Assembly: GCA_036406615.1 (NCBI GenBank)
Contig: DASXAQ010000023.1
Coordinates: 1 to 60,361 of the forward strand
DNA from: DASXAQ01 sp036406615
GTDB lineage: Bacteria > Actinomycetota > UBA4738
Direction: 5' to 3'
Length of the DNA stretch: 60,361 bases
The notes under the pieces were generated by a model, which saw nothing but the letters and a program-made list of their open reading frames with translations, made no database searches and was not told the origin of the DNA. The position numbers were made by a program, and so were the translations under genes. Below, one piece after another: positions 50,514 through 58,846 of the stretch (positions are counted from its first letter, which is position 1; each line of letters begins with the position of its first letter).

Positions 50514-52208
50514 TCAGGCCTCGGGTTCGTCGTCGTTCAGGCGCTCCATGCTCTCCGGGGCGGACACGCCGAGGAGCCGCAGCGACGTGCCCAGGACCTG
50601 CTTGGCCGCCGCCGACAGGGCCAGGCGCGCGTGCGTGAGCCCGGCGTCGTCGGTCACCACGCGGCATTCGGTGTAGAAGCGGTGGAAGTCCGCCGCCACC
50701 TCCTCGGCGTATCGCGCGATGCGGTGCGGCGCCAGCGCGCGCGCCGCGAACTCCACGACCTCGGGCAGCTCGGCCAGCTTGCGAAGCAGGTCATATTCGG
50801 CCTCCTGCACCAACTCCTCGAACCGCACCTCGCCCCACGGCGGCAGCGTCACCCCGCGCTCCTGGGCCACCCGCACCAGGCTCGCGATGCGGGCGTGCGC
50901 GTACTGCACGTAGTACACGGGGTTGTCCATGCTCTGGCGCGTGACGGCTTCGATGTCGAAGTCGATCGGCGAGTCGGGCGAGCGCGCCAGCAACGTGTAG
51001 CGCGCCGCGTCCGGCCCGACCTCGTCCAGCAGCTCGTCGAGCGTGATGAGGTCGCCCGCGCGCTTGCTCATCTTCACCGGCTGGCCGCCCCGGAAGAGCG
51101 ACACGAACTGGTACAGGACGAACTCGATCGACGCGGGATCGTAGCCGAGCGCCTCCGCCACGCCGCGCATCCGGGCGACGTCCCCGTGATGGTCTGCGCC
51201 CCAGACGTAGACGAGGCGTCCGAATCCGCGGGAGAACTTGTCGCGAAGGTAGGCGACGTCCTTGCCGAAGTACGTCGGCTCGCCGCTGCTTCGGATCAGT
51301 ACGCGATCCTTGTCGTCGCCGAACGCAGTGGCGCGGAACCAGACCGCCCCGTCCTCGTCGAACGCGTACCCGTCCTTGCGCAGCAGCGCGATCGCCTGAT
51401 CGATCCCGCCCGTGCGCTGCAGGGTGGCCTCCGAGAACCACGTGTCGAAGCCGACGCCGAAGCGCTCGAGCGTGGCGCGGATCCAATCGATCATGCGCCG
51501 GCGGCTCTCCTGGACGAACCACCCGCGCCGCTCGGTCGCGTCGGCGTCGAGCCACAGGTTGCCGACCTCCTCGGCGATCGCGCCGGCGACATCGTCGACG
51601 TACTCGCCCTGGTAGCCGCCGTCGGGGACGTCCGTCGGACGGCCGAGCCGCGTCAGGTAGCGGGCCTCGACCGATGCCCCGAGCAGGTCCATCTGCGTGC
51701 CGGTGTCGTTCCAGTAGTACTCGCGTTCGACCCGGGCGCCGTCGGCCGCCAGCACGCTCGCGATCGCGTCGCCGAGCACCGTGTTCCGCGCGTGGCCGAC
51801 GTGCAGTGGGCCGGTGGGGTTGGCGGAGACGAACTCGACCTGCACGCGTTCGTCCCGCGGCGGGCGGGTGCCGAAGTCCGGACCGCGCTCCAGGATCTCC
51901 CCGAGCAGGTCGTAGAGCCACGTGTGCTTCAGCCGGATGTTGATGAAGCCCGGCCCGGCGACCTCGGCGCCGTCGACCAGGTCGTTGGCGGGCAGGTGCG
52001 ACACGATCGCGCCGGCGATCAGCCGCGGCTGCTGGCCCCCGGCCTTGGCGGCCAGCACCATCGCCAGGTTCGTCGTCCAGTCGCCGTGTTCCTTCTGGCG
52101 AGGGCGCGTGAGCTCGGGCTCGGGGAGCGACCCGGCGTCCAGGCCGATCTCGGGAGCCGCCTCGGCGGCCGCGTCCGCGAGCAAGCGTCGAAGCGCCTGC
52201 TGGATCAT
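50514..52208 (-). CDS. argS: arginyl-tRNA synthetase
   Basis: The 564-residue class I synthetase has the N-terminal additional domain, the HVGHARN signature (HIGH) near residue 135, and VKMSKRAG (KMSK) near 380. The C-terminal anticodon-binding domain begins about residue 450. The ATG is 6 bases after a TAGACT box, implying a leaderless mRNA. A tRNA-Arg gene lies on the other strand just upstream. Confidence 0.97.
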   Translation of the reverse strand: MIQQALRRLLADAAAEAAPEIGLDAGSLPEPELTRPRQKEHGDWTTNLAMVLAAKAGGQQPRLIAGAIVSHLPANDLVDGAEVAGPGFINIRLKHTWLYDLLGEILERGPDFGTRPPRDERVQVEFVSANPTGPLHVGHARNTVLGDAIASVLAADGARVEREYYWNDTGTQMDLLGASVEARYLTRLGRPTDVPDGGYQGEYVDDVAGAIAEEVGNLWLDADATERRGWFVQESRRRMIDWIRATLERFGVGFDTWFSEATLQRTGGIDQAIALLRKDGYAFDEDGAVWFRATAFGDDKDRVLIRSSGEPTYFGKDVAYLRDKFSRGFGRLVYVWGADHHGDVARMRGVAEALGYDPASIEFVLYQFVSLFRGGQPVKMSKRAGDLITLDELLDEVGPDAARYTLLARSPDSPIDFDIEAVTRQSMDNPVYYVQYAHARIASLVRVAQERGVTLPPWGEVRFEELVQEAEYDLLRKLAELPEVVEFAARALAPHRIARYAEEVAADFHRFYTECRVVTDDAGLTHARLALSAAAKQVLGTSLRLLGVSAPESMERLNDDEPEA

Positions 52209-52214
52209 GCGCAG

Positions 52215-52220
52215 AGTCTA
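52215..52220 (-). promoter_or_regulatory. -10 element of argS
   Basis: TAGACT on the minus strand, six bases, then the ATG at 52208. There is no ribosome site in those six bases. The box lies between argS and the divergent tRNA-Arg promoter. Confidence 0.42.
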
Positions 52221-52245
52221 CGGGCGGCGCCGAGCGGGCGGTTGT

Positions 52246-52251
52246 TACGAT
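52246..52251 (+). promoter_or_regulatory. -10-like element of tRNA-Arg
   Basis: TACGAT lies 40 bases before the mature tRNA 5' end in a GC-rich gap. No clear -35 box is seen. A GCCGCC/GGCGGC hairpin between it and the tRNA may help processing of the precursor. Confidence 0.35.
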
Positions 52252-52291
52252 GCTGTCGGTGCCCGCAACGCCGCCGTTCGGCGGCGCGCGA

Positions 52292-52363
52292 GCCCCCGTA
52301 GCTCAGCGGATAGAGCGCCGGCCTCCGGAGCCGGAAGCGCAGGTTCGAGTCCTGCCGGGGGCA
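52292..52363 (+). tRNA. tRNA-Arg (anticodon CCG)
   Basis: All arms pair: acceptor GCCCCCG/CGGGGGC (52292-52298 with 52356-52362), D stem GCTC/GAGC, anticodon stem CCGGC/GCCGG with loop CTCCGGA and anticodon CCG, and T stem GCAGG/CCTGC with loop TTCGAGT. The discriminator is A. CCA is not encoded. It reads the codon CGG, which is frequent in this genome. Confidence 0.97.
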
Positions 52364-52371
52364 CGGGTCGG

Positions 52372-52408
52372 GACCTCCTTCGCCGACGTCTCGGAGGACG
52401 GCGAGGTC
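52372..52408. terminator. hairpin between tRNA-Arg and the carboxypeptidase gene
   Basis: GACCT/AGGTC (52372-52376 with 52404-52408) and CGCCG/CGGCG (52381-52385 with 52399-52403) stack with a four-base bulge. It lies between convergent units and could stop either, but there is no T tract. Confidence 0.3.
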
Positions 52409-52416
52409 GTTGGCAT

Positions 52417-53382
52417 CTAGCCGGCGATGCGGTCGACCATGTCGTCGGCGGCCGCCAGACCCGCCGCGATCAGGTTGTGGCCGGGCTGGCCCAACACGAC
52501 CCCGGTGATCGTCGTCCGCTTGCCGTCGATCCAGCGGACTGCCCGGAAGGCGAAGCAGCCGCCGGCCGCGTCGTCCGAGCCGGTCTTGACGCCGACAAAC
52601 CCGTCGTGCCCCAGCAATGTGTCGGTGTTGCGCACGGTGCCGGCGACCGGCAGCGTCGCGCGCGGTGTGGCGACGATGCTCGCGAACGCCGGCAGGCGCA
52701 TGGCCCGATCGACGATCCGCAACTGGTCGGCGGCAGTCGACACGGTTGCGACGTCGAAGCCGCTCGGGTCCGTGTAGCGCGTGCGGGTCATGCCCAGCGA
52801 CCGTGCGGTGGCGTTCATCCGTGCGACAAAGTCGTCCATCGAGCCGGCGTCCCATCGCGCCAGAACCGCGGCGATGTTGTTCGCCGACGGCAGCAGGAGT
52901 GCCTGCAGTGCCTGCCGTTCGGTCAGTTGCTCTCCGGCGGCGACGGACACAACCGACTCGTGCCGACCGCGCCGGCGGTCGGTGTCGGCGACGTCGGCGT
53001 CGGTGATGGTGATCGCTGGACCGTCCTGGCCGGCCCGTAGCGGGTGGTCGCGGAGCACGAGATAGGCCGTCATCACCTTCGCGATGCTGGCGATCGCCGC
53101 CGCGTGCTGGTTCGGGCCGGCATAGACCTTCGAGTGGCCTGCCAGGGCGAACGCGGCTTGGCCGTGTGCCGGCCACACCGTGCTGGGCGGCGCGTAGCCG
53201 GGCGCATCACGATGCCCGCCGCGAAGACCCTCGATGATGGACGCGGCCGTCGAGGACGAGGACGCCAGCACCTGGTGGCCAAGGGCCGCGGCGATCGCCG
53301 CGACGACGACGACGAGCAGGCCGGCGACGAGGATCCGGGGAAGCCGGCGGACCGTTGTTCGTGCTCGTCCGCCGCGGTCCAT
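52417..53382 (-). CDS. D-alanyl-D-alanine carboxypeptidase (penicillin-binding protein)
   Basis: The 321-residue protein has one N-terminal membrane anchor (about residues 16-39) and a serine peptidase S11 domain outside the cell. Active-site motifs are SIAK (about 96-99), SAN (about 163-165) and KTG (about 265). It removes the terminal D-Ala of wall peptides. The ATG at 53382 is used since it leads straight into the basic anchor. It is divergent from a VanR/VanS-like pair with a shared control region, which suggests control by that pair. Confidence 0.88.
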   Translation of the reverse strand: MDRGGRARTTVRRLPRILVAGLLVVVVAAIAAALGHQVLASSSSTAASIIEGLRGGHRDAPGYAPPSTVWPAHGQAAFALAGHSKVYAGPNQHAAAIASIAKVMTAYLVLRDHPLRAGQDGPAITITDADVADTDRRRGRHESVVSVAAGEQLTERQALQALLLPSANNIAAVLARWDAGSMDDFVARMNATARSLGMTRTRYTDPSGFDVATVSTAADQLRIVDRAMRLPAFASIVATPRATLPVAGTVRNTDTLLGHDGFVGVKTGSDDAAGGCFAFRAVRWIDGKRTTITGVVLGQPGHNLIAAGLAAADDMVDRIAG

Positions 53383-53435
53383 GCCTGCAGCCTGGGCAGA
53401 GCGGTGTTGCCGGCGCGTATCCGGTTTTCGATATG

Positions 53436-53463
53436 CGGACGACATGCGTCCGGTCGTTAGCAT
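53436..53463 (+). promoter_or_regulatory. candidate response-regulator operator and promoter
   Basis: CGGACG-N5-CGTCCG (53436-53452) is a perfect 6-bp inverted repeat. A TAGCAT -10-like box (53458-53463) lies 7 bases before the regulator's ATG. The site is in the 88-base gap between the divergent carboxypeptidase and regulator genes. Confidence 0.42.
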
Positions 53464-53470
53464 GGGGAGC

Positions 53471-54145
53471 ATGCGGGTGTTGATCGTCGAGGACGAACCC
53501 CTGATGGCAGAGGCCATCCGCGATGGGCTGCGCCTGGAGGCAATCGCGGCCGACACCGCAGGTGACGGCGCCACCGCCCTGGAGCTGTTGAGCGTCAACG
53601 CTTACGACATCGCCGTCCTCGACCGCGATATCCCCGGCCCCTCCGGGGACGAGATCGCCAAACACATCGTCTCTTCCGGCAGCGGCATACCGATCCTCAT
53701 GCTCACCGCCGCGGACCGGCTCGACGACAAGGCCTCCGGGTTCGGACTCGGCGCCGACGACTACCTCACGAAGCCGTTCGAACTCCGGGAGCTCACGCTG
53801 CGTCTCAGAGCGCTCGACCGCAGGCGTGCCCACAACAGGCCCCCGGTGCGCGAGATCGCAGGTCTGCGTCTGGATCCGTTCCGCCGCGAGGTCTACCGCG
53901 ACGGCCGCTACGTTGCGCTCACCCGAAAGCAGTTCGCCGTGCTCGAAGTCCTCGTGGCTGCCGAAGGCGGAGTCGTCAGCGCCGAAGAACTCCTGGAGCG
54001 AGCGTGGGACGAGAACGCAGATCCATTGACCAACGCCGTGCGAATCACCGTCTCGGCCCTGCGCAAGCGACTCGGCGAACCTTGGATCATCGCCACCGTG
54101 GCCGGCGTCGGATACCGCATCGACGCTCAAGCGGACACCGGGTGA
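53471..54145 (+). CDS. OmpR/VanR-family response regulator
   Basis: The 224-residue protein has a receiver domain (acidic pair in VEDEP, phospho-acceptor Asp near 51 in VLDRDIPGP, Thr in LTAADR, and Lys in YLTKPF) and an OmpR-type winged helix (about 125-220, AVRITVSALRKRLG). Sequence style resembles actinobacterial VanR-like regulators. ATG is 7 bases after a TAGCAT box. Its stop is 9 bases from the kinase start. Confidence 0.92.
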   Translation: MRVLIVEDEPLMAEAIRDGLRLEAIAADTAGDGATALELLSVNAYDIAVLDRDIPGPSGDEIAKHIVSSGSGIPILMLTAADRLDDKASGFGLGADDYLTKPFELRELTLRLRALDRRRAHNRPPVREIAGLRLDPFRREVYRDGRYVALTRKQFAVLEVLVAAEGGVVSAEELLERAWDENADPLTNAVRITVSALRKRLGEPWIIATVAGVGYRIDAQADTG

Positions 54146-54154
54146 GGGGAGACC

Positions 54155-55234
54155 GTGGAGAGAGCCGCTGGTTTGAGCGTTCGTCTCAAGCTCACCCTGA
54201 GCTACGCCGGCTTCCTGGTGCTCGCGGGCGCCGTGCTGCTCACCGCCGGGTACTTTTCCCTCTCGCGCGGCGTGCACCCTGGCGTGATCTTCACGGTGCG
54301 CAGCCACGGCGACCTCCTCCGCGATTTCGCTCCGATCGCGGCCGTCGCGATGGCGTTCCTGGTGCTCTTCGGCCTCCTGGGAGGGTGGCTGCTCGCCGGC
54401 TGGATGCTCGCCCCGCTCACTCGAATCACGGACGCCACTCGCATGGCCGCGAACGGATCGCTCTCCCATCGAATCCGGCTCCCGGGCCGCAATGACGAGC
54501 TTCGCGAATTGGCCGACAGCTTCGACACCATGCTCGCGCGGCACGAAGCGCACGTCGCCGAACAGCGCAGGTTCGCGGCCAACGCCTCTCACGAGCTGCG
54601 CACCCCGCTGGCGGTGACGCAGACACTGCTCGACGTGGCCCGCAACGAACGCGAGCGCGACAACGGCGAACTCGTCGATCGCCTGTACGCCGTGAACGCC
54701 CGGGCGATCGACCTCACCGAGGCGTTGCTCCTGCTCAGCCGCGCCGACCAGCGATCCTTCACCCGGGAACACGTCGACCTGTCCCTCATCGCGGAAGAAG
54801 CGACGGAAACGCTCCTCCCGCTCGCAGAAAGACGCGGCCTCACCATCGAGACCTTCGGCGACGTGACCCCCACCGTCGGGTCACGAGCCCTCCTGCTGCA
54901 GATGAGCACCAACCTCGTGCACAACGCGATCGTCCACAATCTGCCGGAACGTGGCACCGTGTGGGTCGCGACCGGCGTTGACCCCAAGGGTGCGGTGTTC
55001 TGCGTCGAGAACACCGGCGACAAGCTCACGCCACAGTTCGCTTCCACGCTCGCCGAGCCGTTTCAGCGCGGCACCAAACGCATACGCACCGACCACGTCG
55101 GTGTCGGCCTCGGTCTGGCGATCGTCAAGAGCATCGCCCAGGCACACGACGGAACCCTCACCCTCACTCCCCGGGCAGCCGGCGGGCTCTGCGTCACCGT
55201 GCACCTGCCCCCCGCGTCGCGCACCGGCAGATGA
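54155..55234 (+). CDS. sensor histidine kinase (VanS-like)
   Basis: The 359-residue protein has two transmembrane helices (about 14-34 and 52-80) with a very short outer loop, a HAMP domain, the HisKA box with phospho-His in ASHELRTPLA near 150, and a HATPase domain (NLVHNAIVHN; GVGLGLAIVKSIAQAH). The tiny sensory loop suggests sensing in or near the membrane. GTG start after GAGGGGAG. No vanHAX genes are near, so glycopeptide resistance is not implied. Confidence 0.92.
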   Translation: MERAAGLSVRLKLTLSYAGFLVLAGAVLLTAGYFSLSRGVHPGVIFTVRSHGDLLRDFAPIAAVAMAFLVLFGLLGGWLLAGWMLAPLTRITDATRMAANGSLSHRIRLPGRNDELRELADSFDTMLARHEAHVAEQRRFAANASHELRTPLAVTQTLLDVARNERERDNGELVDRLYAVNARAIDLTEALLLLSRADQRSFTREHVDLSLIAEEATETLLPLAERRGLTIETFGDVTPTVGSRALLLQMSTNLVHNAIVHNLPERGTVWVATGVDPKGAVFCVENTGDKLTPQFASTLAEPFQRGTKRIRTDHVGVGLGLAIVKSIAQAHDGTLTLTPRAAGGLCVTVHLPPASRTGR

Positions 55235-55274
55235 CGATCAGGGACGTCTGACGTTACGCCGCGGCACCCGGCGA

Positions 55275-56099
55275 TCAGGACGAGGATCCAGGTCCATCGC
55301 GGATCATGCCGCGCACGCTGTCAACGGACAGCGCCTCCCACGGGAACTCCAACATCCACCACGTGGCTCCGGCCGACAGGTACGGCGCCGGGTCGCTGCC
55401 CGGCGGCACGGCCGCGACGACGTCGAAGGGTTCCGTGACGTCCCGTCCGCTCTCCCTGCGAAGCGTCGCGAGCTGGGTGACGACCTCGGCAACCTGGTCC
55501 GGGTGCTCGAGATCGACGGGGAAGAACCCCTGATACCGAGCGGCCCGGCGGATCGGCCCGGCCTTTCCCGGGTACCCGCCGACCCACACCGGGATTCCCG
55601 GTCGCTGAACCGGCCTCGGCAGGAACCGCATGCCGTCCACGGTGAAGTGCTCGCCTCGGTGGTGCACCGGCTCCCCCGACCAGGCCGCCGTCAGGATCTC
55701 CAAGGCTTCGTCCAGCATGGCGGCGCGGCGGCGGTCGTCACGCTCCTCTCCGGTGATCGACAACTCGTTGCCGGCCCAGTCGCTGCCGAGGCCGACCCCG
55801 AGCGTGAGCCGGCCTCGGCTCAGTCGGTCGAGCGTCGCGGTCTCCCGGGCGACCTTGACCGGTCGGCGCCTCGCCAGCGGTGTGACCATCGGGCCCAGCC
55901 GGATGTGCTGCGTGGCGGCCGCGATCGCCGCGAGCGTGATCCATGCATCGGCGACCTCGAGCACCGGTTCCCGCCAGCGCACGTGGTCCCAGACGAAGAA
56001 TCCGTCCCACCCCGCGTCCTCCGCCTCGGCGGCCAGGCCGGAGACGACGGTCGGGTCGGCAAGCTGATCGAAGATCGGCACGAAGAGGCCAGCGGGCAT
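55275..56099 (-). CDS. luciferase-like (LLM class) flavin/F420-dependent oxidoreductase
   Basis: The 274-residue TIM-barrel protein begins LFVPIFDQLADP and has GFFVWDH, HIRLGPMVTPLARRRPVKVARE, GRLTLGVGLGSD and PVWVGGYPGKAGP, all typical of the bacterial luciferase-like family. The RRRP-KVAR segment resembles the F420-dependent members common in Actinomycetota, but FMN use is possible. Substrate unknown. The ATG is 7 bases after a TAGCAT box. Confidence 0.88.
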   Translation of the reverse strand: MPAGLFVPIFDQLADPTVVSGLAAEAEDAGWDGFFVWDHVRWREPVLEVADAWITLAAIAAATQHIRLGPMVTPLARRRPVKVARETATLDRLSRGRLTLGVGLGSDWAGNELSITGEERDDRRRAAMLDEALEILTAAWSGEPVHHRGEHFTVDGMRFLPRPVQRPGIPVWVGGYPGKAGPIRRAARYQGFFPVDLEHPDQVAEVVTQLATLRRESGRDVTEPFDVVAAVPPGSDPAPYLSAGATWWMLEFPWEALSVDSVRGMIRDGPGSSS

Positions 56100-56106
56100 C
56101 GGGACG

Positions 56107-56112
56107 ATGCTA
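56107..56112 (-). promoter_or_regulatory. -10 element of the LLM oxidoreductase gene
   Basis: TAGCAT on the minus strand, 7 bases, then ATG. A weak TTCGGA at 56135-56130 lies 17 bases upstream as a possible -35. Confidence 0.42.
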
Positions 56113-56215
56113 CGAAAGACACGGACGTCTCCGAAGAGACCCTGCTCGGATGCGCAGGCAATCGAGACGGGCCGACAACTCCTTCGGATGCCAGAGCGCC
56201 GGCGGGGCTTGCGGC

Positions 56216-57811
56216 TCAGGCTGTGACCGGGTCGGGTCCCACCAGGCCGTGCTGCATCGCGAATACGGTTGCCGCGGCCCGCGTCGACACGCCGAGCTTC
56301 CCATAGATGTGCTGGAGGTGCGCGTCGACGGTCTTCGGCGCGACGACCAGCCGGCGGGCCATCTGCTTGATCGACAGACCGCGCGCCAACAGACGGAGGA
56401 CGTCGATCTCACGCGCGGTCAAGCCCGCGACGCCCTCGCGGCGCCGGCGCGACGGCTGCCCGGCAGCGCCGATGACCGCCTCCGCCGCGTCACCGTCCAG
56501 GCGCCCCGCCCGCACCTCGGCGCGGAGCTCCCGGACGGCCTGGTCCGGGGCGAGCGCCGGTCGATGCGGCCGCGGCTCGGTCATCGCGTGGAAGACGTCG
56601 GCGGCAGCAAGGATCCGGACGGCCGGCGACTGCTGGGCCGCGGGCGCGGACCGGTAATACCCCGACCCGTCCAGCCGCTCGTGGTGCATCGAGGCGATGC
56701 CGCCCAGATCGCGCAGGTACGCGGCGCGGGCCAGCACGCGATCGGTGTGGTACGCGTGCAGCCGCACCTTCTCCCATTCGTCGAACGACAGCGGCCGCTC
56801 CCTTCCCCACACCGCCGCGGAGATGCCGACGCGCCCAAGGTCGTGAACCCAGCCGGCGCGTCGAACGGCGAGCGCGTCGTTCGCCGGCAGGCCGGCGCGC
56901 TCCGCCGCGGCCGCTGCGAGATCGGCCACGCCCGAGGAATGGCCGACGAGGTACGGCGACTTGAGGTCGACGAAGTCCGCCATCGCCCGAAGGCACGCAT
57001 CGAGGCGCTCGTCCCCCAGCGGCGGCGACGGGACCGGCTCCAGCCGGAGCACCTGCGTCCAGAGGTCGTCGCCCGCCGGCTCCGACAACAGCTCCTCCGC
57101 TCGAGGCAGAAATGCGCCGGCCAGCTCCGGATCGAACTGCGTGCCCGCCCGGGTGCGCACGACGTCGAGCGCCGTGGCGACGCCGGCGTCGTGGGAGGCG
57201 GCCATCGCGGTCTGCACCAGCAGCACGATCCTCGCGGGCGTGGGGATGTCACGGCCGCCGCACGCGCCGGGGAACCCCTTGCCGTTCCAGAACTCCGTCC
57301 CGCTGGCGATGTCGCGCCGGAACGTGTCGTCGAAACCCATCCGATCGGCGAGCATCTGCGCGACCTCGCAGATCGCCCGGGACCCATCCTTGAACACGCG
57401 CTGGTTCGCCATGGCACGCAGCAGGCGAACGGGGAGCTCGTACGCCGGGAAGGCGCGGCTCATCTGGCCGCCCATGAACCGGATCATGGCCTTCGGGTCG
57501 TTCCAGTCGACCCACCCCGCGTGCGCGCGCATCTCGATCTCGTCGCCGACCAGGCGGGCCAACCCGTGGTTCTCCGCGGTGCATCCGCAGTGAGCGATCA
57601 GCGCGAGGTCATAGGTGCGCTGGAGCAGGTCCGCCTCCAGGCCAAGGTATTCGCCGAATCGAACGGCCGCCCGGCAGACCATGAGCCCGGAGTCGATCGG
57701 CATCCCCATCCCGATGTCGACGGCGGTGGACAGCGCCGCCATCACCTCGTTCAGCCGCGGGAGCGCGGGCCGGGCGTCGCGAGGCTCGGTGGCGCGGTCG
57801 GGCGTTGCCAT
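56216..57811 (-). CDS. HD-GYP-type phosphohydrolase fused to a LuxR HTH
   Basis: The 531-residue protein has a Cys/His-containing N-terminal half (about 1-250) with remote HD-like traits (DLALIAHCGCTAENHGLARLVGDE, FWNGKGFPGACG). An HD-GYP domain follows (HDLGRVG near 321; HHERLDGSGYY near 372), and a C-terminal LuxR-type HTH (about 463-508, TAREIDVLRLLARGLS). HD-GYP domains cleave cyclic di-GMP, so this may be a one-protein switch linking that signal to transcription. Such fusions are uncommon; targets are unknown. A strong hairpin precedes it. Confidence 0.87.
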   Translation of the reverse strand: MATPDRATEPRDARPALPRLNEVMAALSTAVDIGMGMPIDSGLMVCRAAVRFGEYLGLEADLLQRTYDLALIAHCGCTAENHGLARLVGDEIEMRAHAGWVDWNDPKAMIRFMGGQMSRAFPAYELPVRLLRAMANQRVFKDGSRAICEVAQMLADRMGFDDTFRRDIASGTEFWNGKGFPGACGGRDIPTPARIVLLVQTAMAASHDAGVATALDVVRTRAGTQFDPELAGAFLPRAEELLSEPAGDDLWTQVLRLEPVPSPPLGDERLDACLRAMADFVDLKSPYLVGHSSGVADLAAAAAERAGLPANDALAVRRAGWVHDLGRVGISAAVWGRERPLSFDEWEKVRLHAYHTDRVLARAAYLRDLGGIASMHHERLDGSGYYRSAPAAQQSPAVRILAAADVFHAMTEPRPHRPALAPDQAVRELRAEVRAGRLDGDAAEAVIGAAGQPSRRRREGVAGLTAREIDVLRLLARGLSIKQMARRLVVAPKTVDAHLQHIYGKLGVSTRAAATVFAMQHGLVGPDPVTA

Positions 57812-57836
57812 GGTGCGGGTGACGGTACACGACGAA

Positions 57837-57866
57837 GCGGGCCGCCCGATACAGCGGGCGGCCCGC
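57837..57866. terminator. 12-bp GC hairpin between DinB-SCP2 and HD-GYP genes
   Basis: GCGGGCCGCCCG (57837-57848), a 6-base loop, and CGGGCGGCCCGC (57855-57866) pair perfectly. There is no T tract, but such bare GC stems are common gene ends in high-GC actinobacteria. It would end the SnoaL/DinB-SCP2 transcript. Confidence 0.55.
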
Positions 57867-57908
57867 CATCACTCCGTCACGCCGAGCGCGGTCCCTCGCG
57901 ACTCCGAC

Positions 57909-58832
57909 TCAGCCCACGGAGAACAGGATGGGCGTGTCCTTGTCCGGTTCGGGAAAGAGCTTCGCCAGCGTGCCGAGCTTCCTCTTCCCCTTCACCTTCA
58001 TCCTGCCGGTGAACATCGCCTTCGGTGGGCTCACCGCACGGCGCAACATGACGATGTTGAAGTCGTGCGGGGTCATCCGGAACCGGATGTCCGCCCGTTC
58101 GACTCGCTCCTCCCGAACCGCGCACCGGCCATCCTCGACCCTCGTGGTCCACGAGCCGCCGCCCGGACCGACGAGGTCCCACGCGATCGTGAACGGGCGC
58201 CGGGCGCGCTCCGGCCTGCAGAACTCGGCCATCACGGACAGGTACATCCCAACCGACGCGTGCGTGACCCGCTCGGGCGGCATCGGGCCGTCCACCCCCA
58301 GGCGGTGTCGAAGCTCTGACAGCTCGCCCCAGTTGTGCAGCGCCGCCATGACCACGCCTTGTCGCAGCGGAACGAAGCCTCCGCCGAAGAAGTGATTGAA
58401 CACCTTCCGACTGTCGAGATCGGCATCCGTGTGCCGGGCAACCGCCGCCCGGATCCGCTCCCGCGCCGCTCGCATCTCCTCGAGCGTCAGTTCCACGGGG
58501 TAGTCGTCCGGGCGCTTCGCGAACTCCGCCGCGTTCCATCGGTCGATGTCGCGCTGGCTGAGCATCCCCCACCGCTCCGCGTCGGGCAGGTCCTCGCCGG
58601 CCTCCAACGCCTCCGCCACGAGGACGCGGTCGAAGAACGCCAGGTGGTAGGGCTGGTCGGCGAACGTCCAGTCCTTCCCATACGACGTGGCCCAGTCGGC
58701 CGGCGACAGGCGCGCGTACAGCGTCTCGAACGCGGCCCACATCGTCTCCAGGTCATCGATGTAGCCGTCGATCTGCTCTCGCCCGGCCGAACGATCCATG
58801 TCGGTTCCGTGCATGGTGCGCGATGCGCTCAC
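57909..58832 (-). CDS. DinB-like and SCP2-like two-domain protein
   Basis: The 307-residue protein has an N-terminal four-helix DinB/mycothiol-transferase-like domain (about 15-200) with ADQPYHLAFFDRV and ALHNWGEL His residues, and a C-terminal sterol-carrier (SCP2) domain (about 205-300; FRMTPHDFNIVMLRRAVSPPKAMFTG). DinB-like proteins often transfer thiols or bind metals; SCP2 domains bind lipids. The joint role is unknown. Start is GTG at 58832; ATG at 58814 or 58799 are alternatives. Confidence 0.72.
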   Translation of the reverse strand: MSASRTMHGTDMDRSAGREQIDGYIDDLETMWAAFETLYARLSPADWATSYGKDWTFADQPYHLAFFDRVLVAEALEAGEDLPDAERWGMLSQRDIDRWNAAEFAKRPDDYPVELTLEEMRAARERIRAAVARHTDADLDSRKVFNHFFGGGFVPLRQGVVMAALHNWGELSELRHRLGVDGPMPPERVTHASVGMYLSVMAEFCRPERARRPFTIAWDLVGPGGGSWTTRVEDGRCAVREERVERADIRFRMTPHDFNIVMLRRAVSPPKAMFTGRMKVKGKRKLGTLAKLFPEPDKDTPILFSVG

Positions 58833-58846
58833 GTCGCCCGCCCCCC

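Noticed and set aside
52292..52363. tRNA-Arg as an attachment site of a mobile element.
   Set aside because: No integrase gene is in the window, and I saw no copy of the tRNA 3' end downstream of the two-component genes.
52417..55234. Glycopeptide resistance locus.
   Set aside because: The regulator and kinase resemble VanR/VanS, but no vanH, vanA or vanX gene is nearby; only a D,D-carboxypeptidase is present.
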